Assembly (NCBI GenBank): GCA_003417655.1
Contig: QVMW01000007.1
Span: 1 to 64,000, forward strand
DNA length: 64,000 bases
From: Rhodobacteraceae bacterium 63075
GTDB lineage: Bacteria; Pseudomonadota; Alphaproteobacteria; Rhodobacterales; Rhodobacteraceae
Direction: 5' to 3'
The notes beneath the pieces are model-generated. The model saw only the letters and a list, made by a program, of their open reading frames with translations, did not search any database and was not told where the DNA came from. A program made the position numbers and the translations under genes. Shown here piece by piece: positions 1-11,199 of this stretch. Within the stretch, counting starts at the first letter, position 1. Each line of letters starts with the position of its first letter.

Positions 1-73
1 TCCAGCGGTCGCTTTGGGCTCAAAGCATGCGTAATTGGGCTGCCCCTGTTCAGAGGTCGAGCTCCCGTTAAAA

Positions 74-90
74 TCACAGTCAGACTGTGA
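74..90. repeat. 17-bp perfect palindrome upstream of the IS110 transposase
   Basis: TCACAGTC-A-GACTGTGA reads the same on both strands and sits 14 bases before the transposase start, just ahead of the Shine-Dalgarno sequence GGGAG. It could be a promoter operator or a small hairpin in the leader that limits transposase translation. The role is inferred. Confidence 0.5.
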
Positions 91-103
91 ACAAGGGAGA
101 TGA

Positions 104-1141
104 ATGATGGAATATTTTGCCGGTTTGGATGTGTCACTTCGCTCATGTGCCATCTGTGTCGTTGATACCAAGGGCCAGGTGGCGCTCGAAAGGGAACTAC
201 CTTGTGAAGTCGGCGATATCGCCGACTGCCTGAACAGTTTCGGCCATCCGATCGAGCGCATTGGTTTTGAGGCTGGCACGCTGAGCCAGCATCTCTTTTA
301 TGGTCTGACCCGTGAAGGTTTTGATGTCGTCTGCATGGAGGCCCGCCAGGTGAACGCTGCCCTTTCAGCAATGCGGAACAAGACCGACAAGAACGACGCG
401 CGTGGGATTGCCCATGTCCTGCGCACCGGCTGGTTCAGCCCTGTCCACGTGAAGAGCCGGGAAGCGCATGGTGTGCGGGCCTTGCTCAGCACCCGCAAAG
501 CATTGCTCAACAAGACCATTGATCTCGCCAATGAAGTGCGCGGGCTGTTGAAGATCTTTGGCCTCCGTCTTCCCAAGACAGTGCAGCACGGCAGCTTCGA
601 CGGCCTCGTCCGTCCGATGATTGAAATGGATGAGGTCTTGGCACATGCGATTATTCCGCTGCTCGATGCGCGTCTGGTCTTGTATCAGCACTTTCTTGAA
701 CTGGACCGCCGTGTCAAACGCGCCGCCGCCCGGGACGAGGTTTGCCTCCGCATGATGACCGTTCCAGGTGTTGGGCCGATTGCGGCGCTGACCTTCAAGG
801 CTGCCGTTGACGATCCTTCGCGCTTCAAACGGTCTCGCACCGTTGCCGCCCATTTCGGACTGACACCAAGGCGCTATCAATCTGGTGAGCACGACAATCC
901 TGGCAGGATTTCGAAAGCCGGAGACCGGGACGTCCGAGCGACGCTCTACGCGGCCGCTAATGCACTGCTGATGCGGACGATGGCAGGCTCTCAGATCAAA
1001 TCCTGGGGCATGCGATTGATGCGGACCAAAGGACGCCGCCGCGCCGTTGTCGCGGTCGCCAGAAAGTTGGCTGTTCTGCTGCATAGGATGTGGGCAGATG
1101 GAACCGAGTTCCGTCCGGCACTGGTGGAGGGCACGGCATGA
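104..1141 (+). CDS. IS110-family transposase (DEDD-type)
   Basis: This 345-residue protein catalyses site-specific transposition of the surrounding IS. The N-terminal RuvC-like DEDD domain is visible: GLDVS near residue 8 (first Asp), GFEAG near residue 54 (Glu), and TDKNDARGIA near residue 97 (Asp pair). The C-terminal Tnp_20-type domain has the helix-hairpin-helix-like stretch VPGVGPIAALTF and the SKAGDRDVR segment that includes the conserved serine region. Length is normal for the family and no frameshift is visible, so the copy may be active. Two in-frame ATG codons at 104 and 107 both fit the GGGAG Shine-Dalgarno at 95-99. Confidence 0.93.
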   Translation: MMEYFAGLDVSLRSCAICVVDTKGQVALERELPCEVGDIADCLNSFGHPIERIGFEAGTLSQHLFYGLTREGFDVVCMEARQVNAALSAMRNKTDKNDARGIAHVLRTGWFSPVHVKSREAHGVRALLSTRKALLNKTIDLANEVRGLLKIFGLRLPKTVQHGSFDGLVRPMIEMDEVLAHAIIPLLDARLVLYQHFLELDRRVKRAAARDEVCLRMMTVPGVGPIAALTFKAAVDDPSRFKRSRTVAAHFGLTPRRYQSGEHDNPGRISKAGDRDVRATLYAAANALLMRTMAGSQIKSWGMRLMRTKGRRRAVVAVARKLAVLLHRMWADGTEFRPALVEGTA

Positions 1142-1474
1142 TCTGATACGCCAACCACCAAGGCCGAATGGGGTCGTCCCTCACCGGACGAGGTCTGTGG
1201 AAGAAGCCGAAAATGGCTGCTGCGCAACGTGAAGCGCGTCTCAAAGCAAGGCTCTCCACTGCCAATCCGACATATGCGTGCAGCGATGCCCGATGGCATC
1301 AACCAGACTGCGAAGAGAAGCGTGACCCGGATGAGTGACAACGATCCACGAAAAAGAAGGAAAACGAGCTTGACCCAAACGCCCAATTAGAGAAGCGGCC
1401 TTTTCGCTCCGAGTCCTCTTTGGTGTCTCACAAGTATCAACCACTGCAAGGGGCCGGGGTGCGACCTCCGGACA

Positions 1475-1508
1475 GTAAAAAAGGCGCGGCCTCGCGGGCC
1501 GCGCCTTT
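1475..1508 (-). terminator. Rho-independent terminator of katG
   Basis: A 12-bp perfect stem (AAAGGCGCGGCC at 1480-1491 with GGCCGCGCCTTT at 1497-1508) encloses a 5-base loop. Read on the minus strand, it lies 18 bases past the katG stop and is followed by a run of six T, the canonical intrinsic terminator form. It also separates katG from the IS110 element. Confidence 0.88.
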
Positions 1509-1526
1509 CCGTCCTGTTTGCGATGA

Positions 1527-4820
<3,294 letters not shown>

Positions 4821-4844
4821 TTTGAAACTGCCCGAGTGACGACA

Positions 4845-6065
4845 ATGAGCAATGCCCGGCCCGGCTCCACGCCGAAACACGAAAGCTACGATGTCGTGAT
4901 CGTCGGCGGCTCGCTGATGGGTTCGGCCGTGGCCTGGTTCCTCGCGTCGAACCCTGCGTTCGACGGGCGCATCCTCGTGGTGGAGCGTGATCCGAGCTAC
5001 GAGATGACCTCCACGGCGCATACCACCTCCTGCATGCGCCAGCAGTTCAGCACCGCGCTCAACGTGAAAATCTCGCAATTCGCCGCCGAGTTCGTGAAGG
5101 ACCTGCGCGGCCATCTGGGCGGCGATCCGCGGGTGCCCGAGCTGGGCATCCGGTCCTTCGGCTACATGTATCTCGCGGACAACGAGGCCTTCGCCGAACA
5201 TCTGCGCGCCGTGCGGGAGATCCAGCGCGCGGCGGGGGCCGCGACACAGCTCATGAGCGCCGGGGAAATCCGCCGCGCCTATCCGTTCTACAATGTCGAT
5301 GACATCCTGCTCGGCTCGATCAACCTGCGCGACGAGGGGTATTTCGATGCGGGGGCGATGTGTGAGTGGATGCGGCGGCTGGCGCGGGAGCGGGGCGCGG
5401 ACTATGTGAGCGGCGAGGTCGTGGGCATGGAGCTTGGCGGCGGTGGCCGTGTGGAGCGCGTCCGGCTGGCCTCGGGCGCGGAGGTATCCTGCGGGCGCGT
5501 CGTGAACGCCGCGGGGCCGCGTGCGGCACAGGTGGCGCAGATGGCGGGGATCGCGCTGCCTGTGGAGCCGCGCAAGCGCTATTCTTGGGTGTTCAAGGCG
5601 GCAGAGCCGCTGGACCGCGACCTGCCGCTGACGATCGACCCTTCTGGCGTGCATGTGCGCGAGAACGGCGGCGGGACCTACCAGGCCGGCGGGCACGGGG
5701 CCGAGGACCCTGCCGTCGAGCCCGATGACTTCGAGATGGATCATGGGCTCTGGGAAGAGCATGTCTGGCCCGCGCTGGCGCATCGCATCCCGCAATTCGA
5801 GGCGATCAAGGTGCAGGCCGAATGGGCCGGGCACTACGCGATGAACGTGATCGACCACAACGCCATTCTCGGGCCGCATCCGGAAGTCGAGAACTTCCTG
5901 TTTTTGAACGGCTTCTCCGGCCACGGGCTCCAACAGGCCCCGGCCATGGGCCGCGCCGTGGCCGAATGGATCATCCATGGCGGCTATCGCAGCATCGACA
6001 TGACGCCGTTTCATTTCGACCGGCTGGCCGAGGGCAGGCCGCTTTTGGAGACGGCGGTGATTTGA
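4845..6065 (+). CDS. FAD-dependent oxidoreductase of the DAO (glycine/D-amino acid oxidase) family
   Basis: This roughly 406-residue flavoprotein has the N-terminal Rossmann motif DVVIVGGSLMGSAVAWFLAS and an ERD acidic residue after beta-2. A C-terminal FAD-contact segment reads GFSGHGLQQAPAMGRAVAEW. The family oxidises secondary or tertiary amines and D-amino acids, including sarcosine and dimethylglycine. The substrate cannot be read from the sequence. Given the carnitine/betaine cluster nearby, an N-methyl amine is attractive but inferred. GTG at 4836 is an alternative start; ATG at 4845 is preferred because MSNARP leads directly into the flavin fold. It starts 24 bases after oxyR on the same strand, so it may be co-transcribed with oxyR. 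Confidence 0.85.
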   Translation: MSNARPGSTPKHESYDVVIVGGSLMGSAVAWFLASNPAFDGRILVVERDPSYEMTSTAHTTSCMRQQFSTALNVKISQFAAEFVKDLRGHLGGDPRVPELGIRSFGYMYLADNEAFAEHLRAVREIQRAAGAATQLMSAGEIRRAYPFYNVDDILLGSINLRDEGYFDAGAMCEWMRRLARERGADYVSGEVVGMELGGGGRVERVRLASGAEVSCGRVVNAAGPRAAQVAQMAGIALPVEPRKRYSWVFKAAEPLDRDLPLTIDPSGVHVRENGGGTYQAGGHGAEDPAVEPDDFEMDHGLWEEHVWPALAHRIPQFEAIKVQAEWAGHYAMNVIDHNAILGPHPEVENFLFLNGFSGHGLQQAPAMGRAVAEWIIHGGYRSIDMTPFHFDRLAEGRPLLETAVI

Positions 6066-6185
6066 GGTGACAGTCGGGTTCGACGTCCACTGAAAGAGCA
6101 ATGCCGCATCGCGAAGACAAACCGGTCGTCGGGGTAATCGTTTCTTGGAGTTCGAAGCCGCAGCCATGGCACGAGCTGCAAGCTC

Positions 6186-6317
6186 GGGCCGCGCCCGACC
6201 CTCCCCCCGGGAGGGCGCATTGGCGAGGTCATGCGTCGCTCGAACAACATCGCTGCTTTCTAGCGTCACGCGTTGAAATCGCGCTGCGACGCGCCCACCC
6301 AGGGTCGGGCGCGGCCC
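6186..6317. repeat. 17-bp inverted repeat arms in the gap between two converging genes
   Basis: GGGCCGCGCCCGACCCT at 6186-6202 has its exact reverse complement at 6301-6317, with 98 bases between the arms. It lies in the 289-bp gap between the FAD oxidoreductase and the converging PPTase gene. A CCCCCCGGGAGGG palindrome directly follows the left arm. No T-run follows either arm, so a simple terminator is unlikely. It could be a dispersed repeat or a small excised element footprint. Confidence 0.6.
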
Positions 6318-6354
6318 TCTGTTCTACAGCGGAGTCTTCCTGTTGATGGGCCGG

Positions 6355-7014
6355 TCACGCGCCAATCATCACCAGCGTCACGCAGCGATCGCCCTCCAGC
6401 CGGTAGCGCGCGTCATAAGCGGCCCCGCCGAATGACAGGCTCAACCGCGCATCGCTGATCCCCGTCACGGCGACATCGAGAAAGCCCGGCATCCTCTCCA
6501 TTCTGCCGGAGAGCGCCTTGTAGAGCGCCTCCTTGGCCGAGAAGGCGAGCGTGAGATAGGCCTCGAAGGGCAGGCTCTCCGGGCGCAGCGCGGCCTCGGA
6601 GCCGCTGATGAGCGTGCCGTGAAGCGCGGCGGCCTGTTCGGCGCTCATGACATCCTCGCAATCAACACCGAGCGCGCCCCCGCGCGCGACCACGGCGATC
6701 GCGCGGGTGTCCGTGTGGCTGATCGAGCCCGCCGCGCCCTCGGGCCAGAGGGGCGCGCGGCCCCGGCGCGGCAGCTCTTCGGGAAAACCCGCGCTGCGCA
6801 GGGCGAGGGCGGCGCAGAGCCGCCCGTGGAGAAACTCGCGCCGCCGCTTGGCCACCGCGCCGCGCAAATCGTCCGGCAGGGTGATGCGCACCGCGCCGGA
6901 GGGATCGCCGCCATAGCGCAGCTCGTCGCCTTCGAGAGGAGCGATGCGGGTTTCGCACCAGTGAAGCCAGGTCAGCCCGAAGGGGTTTTCAGTGATGATC
7001 GGGGTGTCCTTCAT
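6355..7014 (-). CDS. 4'-phosphopantetheinyl transferase (EntD/Sfp type)
   Basis: This 219-residue enzyme transfers the phosphopantetheine arm of CoA to carrier proteins. The two family motifs are present: GVDCEDV (Mg2+-binding) and FSAKEALYKAL (Mg2+/CoA binding). The N-terminal EntD-like segment has RRREFLHGR, and SISHTDT is the CoA-contact motif. The start is placed at the ATG at 7014 (MKDTPIITENPF); a longer frame upstream has no family similarity. No NRPS or PKS genes are adjacent, so the partner is elsewhere in the genome. Confidence 0.92.
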   Translation of the reverse strand: MKDTPIITENPFGLTWLHWCETRIAPLEGDELRYGGDPSGAVRITLPDDLRGAVAKRRREFLHGRLCAALALRSAGFPEELPRRGRAPLWPEGAAGSISHTDTRAIAVVARGGALGVDCEDVMSAEQAAALHGTLISGSEAALRPESLPFEAYLTLAFSAKEALYKALSGRMERMPGFLDVAVTGISDARLSLSFGGAAYDARYRLEGDRCVTLVMIGA

Positions 7015-7150
7015 TGCGCCATCAGAGCGTGGAAAGACAGTCGCGTCAATCTCGGTCCAGGGCGCATGCGGCCAATTTGGACGCCCTGCGCATAGTTTAA
7101 TGCCAGAATTAATCCGAAGGAGGACGCCGATGGCCGGAAGAGGGCATGTG

Positions 7151-8056
7151 TCATGCGTCGGTTTCCCGGACAATCCGTGCCTGCCCGGTCAGCCAGTCAA
7201 GGAAGCACTGGCCGCTCTCGGACAGGCGCGTCGCGGAGGTGACGTAATAGGCCGTTCCGAAGTCGACAGCGCCTTCGGGCCATTTCGCCAAAGCGCCGTC
7301 GCTGACCACGCCCTCGGTGATCGAGCGCCAGCCCAGCATCAGCCCGCGCCCCTCTTGCGCGGCCTGGGTGGCCTGCACGTAGTTGTTCAGGCTCTGCCCC
7401 GAGAGCCGCGCGCGCTCGATGCCGCGCGCGGCGAGGTAATCCACCCAGCCGGCCCAATGCTGGGCGAGCGGGCTGCGGACATGGATGAGATGCGCGCGGT
7501 CGAGCCCGACCCCCTCGGCCTGAAGCCGCGCGATCAAGGCAGGGGTGCCCACGGGGCAGATGATTTCATCAAATAGTTTAAGGGTTTGGCCCTCGCGCCA
7601 GCCGCCCGTGCCGTAGCGCACGGCGATGTCGATGCCGGGCGCGAGATTGGGCAGGTCCGTGGCGGGGGCCTGGACGTTCACGGTGATCTCGGGGTTCGCC
7701 GCGTAGAAATCGTGCAAGCGCGGCATCAGCCAGTAGGTCGCCATGCCCAGCGTGCAGGCGACGGTCACATGCCGCTCCTCCTGCCCGTGCATGGCGCGGA
7801 TGTCTTCCAGTGCGGAGGCGATCTGCCCGAGTCCTTCGCGCGTGGCCCGCGCGAGGATCTCTCCGGCGTCCGTCAGGCGCGCGGGGCGGGTGCTGCGGTC
7901 AAAAAGCTCCGCGCCGGCATGCTCTTCGAGGCTCTTGAGCGCCTGGCTCACCGCCGGGAGTGTCACGTTCAGCCGCGCGGAGGCCTCGCGCATGGTGCCG
8001 AGGCGCGTCACCGTCTCGAATGTGGCCAGCAGGCGGAGCGGGGGCAGGCGGTCCAT
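7151..8056 (-). CDS. LysR-type transcriptional regulator (GcvA-like)
   Basis: This 301-residue protein has an N-terminal winged HTH (residues 5-62, LNVTLPAVSQALKSLEE) and a substrate-binding domain at about 90-295 (TLGMATYWLMPRL, the GcvA-like opening). It is divergent from the gamma-butyrobetaine dioxygenase-like gene across 115 bp, the standard LysR arrangement, so it likely controls that operon. The effector is unknown; gamma-butyrobetaine or a breakdown product is inferred from the neighbour. Confidence 0.9.
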   Translation of the reverse strand: MDRLPPLRLLATFETVTRLGTMREASARLNVTLPAVSQALKSLEEHAGAELFDRSTRPARLTDAGEILARATREGLGQIASALEDIRAMHGQEERHVTVACTLGMATYWLMPRLHDFYAANPEITVNVQAPATDLPNLAPGIDIAVRYGTGGWREGQTLKLFDEIICPVGTPALIARLQAEGVGLDRAHLIHVRSPLAQHWAGWVDYLAARGIERARLSGQSLNNYVQATQAAQEGRGLMLGWRSITEGVVSDGALAKWPEGAVDFGTAYYVTSATRLSESGQCFLDWLTGQARIVRETDA

Positions 8057-8171
8057 AAGTTCACTCCCAGCTTAACATAAATTTACTCTAATCCACCTGT
8101 TTCGCTGGCGAAACCCGTGAAATGCTCAACTCGTAAAACCAGAAAACCCACCCGACCAGTCGAGAAAAACC
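8057..8171. promoter_or_regulatory. Divergent promoter region with a 16-bp palindrome
   Basis: GTTTCGC-TG-GCGAAAC at 8099-8114 is a perfect palindrome midway between the LysR gene and the dioxygenase gene. A T-rich stretch (TTAACATAAATTTACTC) lies on the LysR side. The palindrome is a candidate operator for the divergent LysR protein, although it is more compact than the usual T-N11-A boxes. Confidence 0.55.
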
Positions 8172-9311
8172 ATGAATGTGATCGCTTCCCCCATCGCCGC
8201 GCCAGTGCTCAAGGACAAGGGCCTCGAGATCGTCCTGTCGGACGGCGAAAGCCACTACTTCAACTACTACTGGCTTCGGGACAACTGCCCGGCCTCCTTC
8301 AACGCCGAAACGCGCGAACGCAGCTTCGACATCTTCCATCTCGACACGCCGCCCCGCGCGGCGCATGCCGAGGTCACGCAGAGCGCGCTTGAGATCACTT
8401 GGCAGAACGAGGCGCATGTCACGCACTTCCCGCTCAGCTGGTTGGAGGATTTCCGCGCGGCGAAACATCGTCATGATCCCTCGGACCTGCCGCGTCAGGC
8501 CTGGTACAGCGATCACTACCCCGATGTGCCGCGCTTCAGCCAGCCACAGTTGGTCAGCGACCCCGCCGAGCGGACCCGGTGGATCGAGGCGATGCTGACC
8601 GAGGGGTTCACGATCGTGACCGACATGCCGGACAGCGATGCCGGGCTGACGGAAACGGCAAGGCTCCTCGGGCAGGTGCGCCCGACATTCTTCGGCGATT
8701 ATTTCGACGTGAAGACCCATATCAACCCGACCAACACCGCCTACACGGCGGCGGCGCTGGAGCTGCATACGGATGTTCCGGCCGAAACCCCTGCGCCGGG
8801 CATCCAGTTCCTGCATTGCCGGGCCAACACGGTGGAGGGTGGCGGCAGCCTCTATGCCGACGGGGTTGCCGTGGCCAATGACTTTCGCGCGCGTGATCCT
8901 GAAGGTTTCAAGCTGCTCTCGGAGGTCGATATCCCGTTCTATTGCGAGCACGACAGCTACGACATGCGCGCGCGCCAGACGGTGATCGAGCTCGACCGGC
9001 ATGGCGAGGTCTCGGGGCTCACGATCAGCCAGCACATGGCCGATATCTTCGATCTGCCGCAGGATCTGCTGGATGACTACTACCCGGCCTTCTGCCGGTT
9101 CGGCCGGATGTTGCAGGAAGAGAAATACATGATGCAGTTCGTCATGAAGGCGGGCGAATGCATGGTCTTCGACAATCACCGGATCGTGCATGGCCGCGCC
9201 GCCTATTCGGCCACGAGCGGCGATCGCTACCTGCGTGGCTGCTATACCGACCGCGAGGAGATGCGCTCGACCTATCGCGCGCTGGTCAGCGAGGGGAGGT
9301 TCAAGGCATGA
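8172..9311 (+). CDS. Gamma-butyrobetaine dioxygenase-like 2-oxoglutarate/Fe(II) oxygenase
   Basis: This 379-residue protein belongs to the TauD/BBOX fold family. Gamma-butyrobetaine hydroxylase converts gamma-butyrobetaine to L-carnitine using 2-oxoglutarate and oxygen. Iron ligands H199 and D201 are visible in LELHTDVP, and H340 in RIVHGRAAY with an adjacent Arg for 2-oxoglutarate. A DUF971-like N-terminal domain (residues 15-100, WLRDNCP) is present as in eukaryotic BBOX. The next gene overlaps by 4 bases. The location beside carnitine dehydrogenase genes supports this assignment over trimethyllysine dioxygenase. Confidence 0.88.
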   Translation: MNVIASPIAAPVLKDKGLEIVLSDGESHYFNYYWLRDNCPASFNAETRERSFDIFHLDTPPRAAHAEVTQSALEITWQNEAHVTHFPLSWLEDFRAAKHRHDPSDLPRQAWYSDHYPDVPRFSQPQLVSDPAERTRWIEAMLTEGFTIVTDMPDSDAGLTETARLLGQVRPTFFGDYFDVKTHINPTNTAYTAAALELHTDVPAETPAPGIQFLHCRANTVEGGGSLYADGVAVANDFRARDPEGFKLLSEVDIPFYCEHDSYDMRARQTVIELDRHGEVSGLTISQHMADIFDLPQDLLDDYYPAFCRFGRMLQEEKYMMQFVMKAGECMVFDNHRIVHGRAAYSATSGDRYLRGCYTDREEMRSTYRALVSEGRFKA

Positions 9312-10033
9312 ACGCGCCCCTGCGCGCCTCCGAGGCCGATACTCTCAGGAACGATCTCGCCGCCGCCTTTCGCATCTGTCACCAGATGGGCTGGAGCGAG
9401 TCCGTCGGCAATCATTTCAGCGCGGCCGTCTCGGAAGATGGCCGCCAGTTCCTGCTCAACCGCCGCTGGCAGCACTTCGCGACGATCCGCCCCGATGACC
9501 TGCTGCTCTTGGACAGTAGCGACGAGTCGGCGCTGGAGGGCCCCGATGCGCCCGATGCCTCGGCCTGGTGCGTGCACGGCACGCTGCACCGCCGCCGCCC
9601 CGAGGCGCGGGTGATCCTGCATTGCCATTCGCCCTATGCCACGGCGCTGTCCTGCCTCGCCGATCCCACCATGGTCCCGATCGACAACAACACCGCGCGC
9701 TTTTACGGGCGCACGGCCTATGACATGGAGTTCGGCGGCATCGCCGACGCCGAGGAAGAGGGCGAGCGCCTTGCGGAGTCCCTTGGTGACAAGTCCGTGC
9801 TGGTGATGGGCAATCACGGGGTGACAGTGGTCGGGCAGACGGTGGCCGAGGCTTTCGAGGATCTCTATTTCTTCGAGAAGGCGGCGCAGACGCTCATGCT
9901 CGCCCGCGCGTCGGGCGCGCCGCTGGCCTTCCTGCCCGATGCCGTGGCGCAGAACACCGCTGACGGATGGCGCGCCTATCGCGGCATGGCCGAGCGGCAT
10001 TTCGAGTTCTTGAAGTCGCAGGTGTCCGGCTGA
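9308..10033 (+). CDS. Class II aldolase/adducin family protein
   Basis: This 241-residue protein begins at the ATG overlapping the previous stop (ATGA), so it is translationally coupled to the dioxygenase. Family members are Zn2+-dependent aldolases or epimerases. Metal ligands appear in LHCHSPYATAL (two His) and GNHGVTV (third His). The carnitine route does not require an obvious aldolase. A possible role is removal of trimethylaminobutyraldehyde-related or sugar-acid by-products, but this is speculative. Confidence 0.85.
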   Translation: MNAPLRASEADTLRNDLAAAFRICHQMGWSESVGNHFSAAVSEDGRQFLLNRRWQHFATIRPDDLLLLDSSDESALEGPDAPDASAWCVHGTLHRRRPEARVILHCHSPYATALSCLADPTMVPIDNNTARFYGRTAYDMEFGGIADAEEEGERLAESLGDKSVLVMGNHGVTVVGQTVAEAFEDLYFFEKAAQTLMLARASGAPLAFLPDAVAQNTADGWRAYRGMAERHFEFLKSQVSG

Positions 10034-10044
10034 GGGACCTTGAT

Positions 10045-10069
10045 GAAGCCCTGAACCAAGGCTTCTTTT
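10045..10069 (+). terminator. Intrinsic terminator after the dioxygenase-aldolase operon
   Basis: GAAGCC at 10045-10050 pairs with GGCTTC at 10060-10065 around a 9-base loop, followed by TTTT. It begins 11 bases past the aldolase stop. The stem is short, so strength is uncertain. Confidence 0.7.
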
Positions 10070-10416
10070 GAAGCGCGTGAAAGGTGGGAGGCTTTGGTGT
10101 TCTGCGTCTGGCAAAGCTCGCCGAACTTCCTGGGCGTTTCGGGCGCGCCTATCAGCTTTGCGGGACTTTGCTGACGCCGGTTCCTTCGAAAGCAATGACG
10201 GAAGTCAGCCCCGAAGCGGACGCTGGACGGCCCCTCGCCAGCCCAGGGGGCGGTCTGGCGAGGGGCCGGGCACCTTCGGTGCTGTTCCGGCCCCGGTCTT
10301 GAAAATTACCGGAATTTGCAAAGCCCCCCTGCACATAGCGGCCATAGCAACCGAGTTCAGCTGCGGGGGAACGGACTCCAAGCCGACATCGCGTAACTTG
10401 CGTCAGGCGGGGAGCA
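10070..10416. repeat. Intergenic stretch with a 13-bp perfect hairpin
   Basis: No gene is seen between the converging aldolase and enoyl-CoA hydratase genes. A hairpin with GGCCCCTCGCCAG at 10229-10241 and CTGGCGAGGGGCC at 10255-10267 dominates the region. It has a 13-base loop and no T-run on either side. The rest (10320-10400) looks like decayed intergenic sequence. Confidence 0.6.
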
Positions 10417-11199
10417 CTACCGCCCCTTCCAGACCGGGTCGCGCTTTTCGGCGAAAGCCTGCGCGCCTTCGAGCTGGTCTTCGGAAGCGTAGAGAACATC
10501 CACGCTCTCGAACTGACGCTTGGTGATCCGGTTCATCGCGTCCTGGAAAGTCATCGCCTCGGCCTCGCGCACGATCTCCTTGATCGCGGCGTAGACGAGC
10601 GGCGGCCCGCTGGCGAGATGGTCGGCCAGCGCGCGCGCCTCCTCCATCAGCGACGCCGCGGGGTAGACATGGTTGACCATGCCCCAGCGGTGCGCCTCCC
10701 CGGCGTCGATCCAGCGGCCCGAGAGCAGCATTTCCATGGCGATATGATAGGGGATGCGCTTGGGCAGCTTGACGCTCGCGGCGTCGGCCACAGTGCCTGA
10801 CCTGATCTCGGGCAGGGCGAACTGCGCGTGATCGGCCGAAAGGATGATATCGGCCGACAGCGCCCATTCGAGCCCGCCGCCGCAGCAGATCCCGTTGACC
10901 GCCGCGATGACGGGCTTGTTCAGCCCCCGAAGCTCCTGGAGCCCGCCGAAGCCGCCGACGCCATAATCGCCATCCACCGCGTCGCCGTCGGCAGCGGCCT
11001 TGAGGTCCCAGCCGGGGCAGAAAAACTTCTCTCCCGCGCCGGTGATGACGCAAACGCGCAGCGCGTCGTCGTCTCGGAAGTCGCGAAAGACCTCCCCCAG
11101 CTCGCGGCTGGTCTGCAGGTCGATCGCGTTGGCCTTGGGCCGGTCCAGGGTGACCTCCAGAACATGCCCCCTGCGCTCGGTCTTCACAACGTCGCTCAT
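10417..11199 (-). CDS. Enoyl-CoA hydratase/crotonase family, carnitinyl-CoA dehydratase-like
   Basis: This 260-residue crotonase has the oxyanion-hole segment GICCGGGLEWALSADI and the PEIRSGTV stretch holding a catalytic Glu. CaiD-type enzymes interconvert crotonobetainyl-CoA and carnitinyl-CoA, and membership of a carnitine operon supports that role. The start overlaps the stop of the upstream acyl-CoA synthetase by 4 bases, so it is the last gene of the minus-strand operon. A generic enoyl-CoA hydratase is the alternative. Confidence 0.88.
   Translation of the reverse strand: MSDVVKTERRGHVLEVTLDRPKANAIDLQTSRELGEVFRDFRDDDALRVCVITGAGEKFFCPGWDLKAAADGDAVDGDYGVGGFGGLQELRGLNKPVIAAVNGICCGGGLEWALSADIILSADHAQFALPEIRSGTVADAASVKLPKRIPYHIAMEMLLSGRWIDAGEAHRWGMVNHVYPAASLMEEARALADHLASGPPLVYAAIKEIVREAEAMTFQDAMNRITKRQFESVDVLYASEDQLEGAQAFAEKRDPVWKGR

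Larger units (their letters stand above)
32..1389 (+). mobile_element. IS110-family insertion sequence, apparently complete
   Basis: A 9-bp inverted repeat bounds the transposase: TAATTGGGC at 32-40 and its reverse complement GCCCAATTA at 1381-1389. The non-coding part is asymmetric, about 63 bases upstream and 240 bases downstream of the transposase. In the IS110 family such non-coding ends carry the guide (bridge/seek) RNA, and a long 3' non-coding end is typical of the IS1111 subgroup. The exact ends are inferred, because IS110 elements often have only subterminal repeats and the left junction lies close to the window edge. Confidence 0.7.

Noticed and set aside
10229..10267. Hairpin as an intrinsic terminator
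   Set aside because: The stem is perfect, but there is no T-run on either strand; a better terminator lies at 10045-10069.
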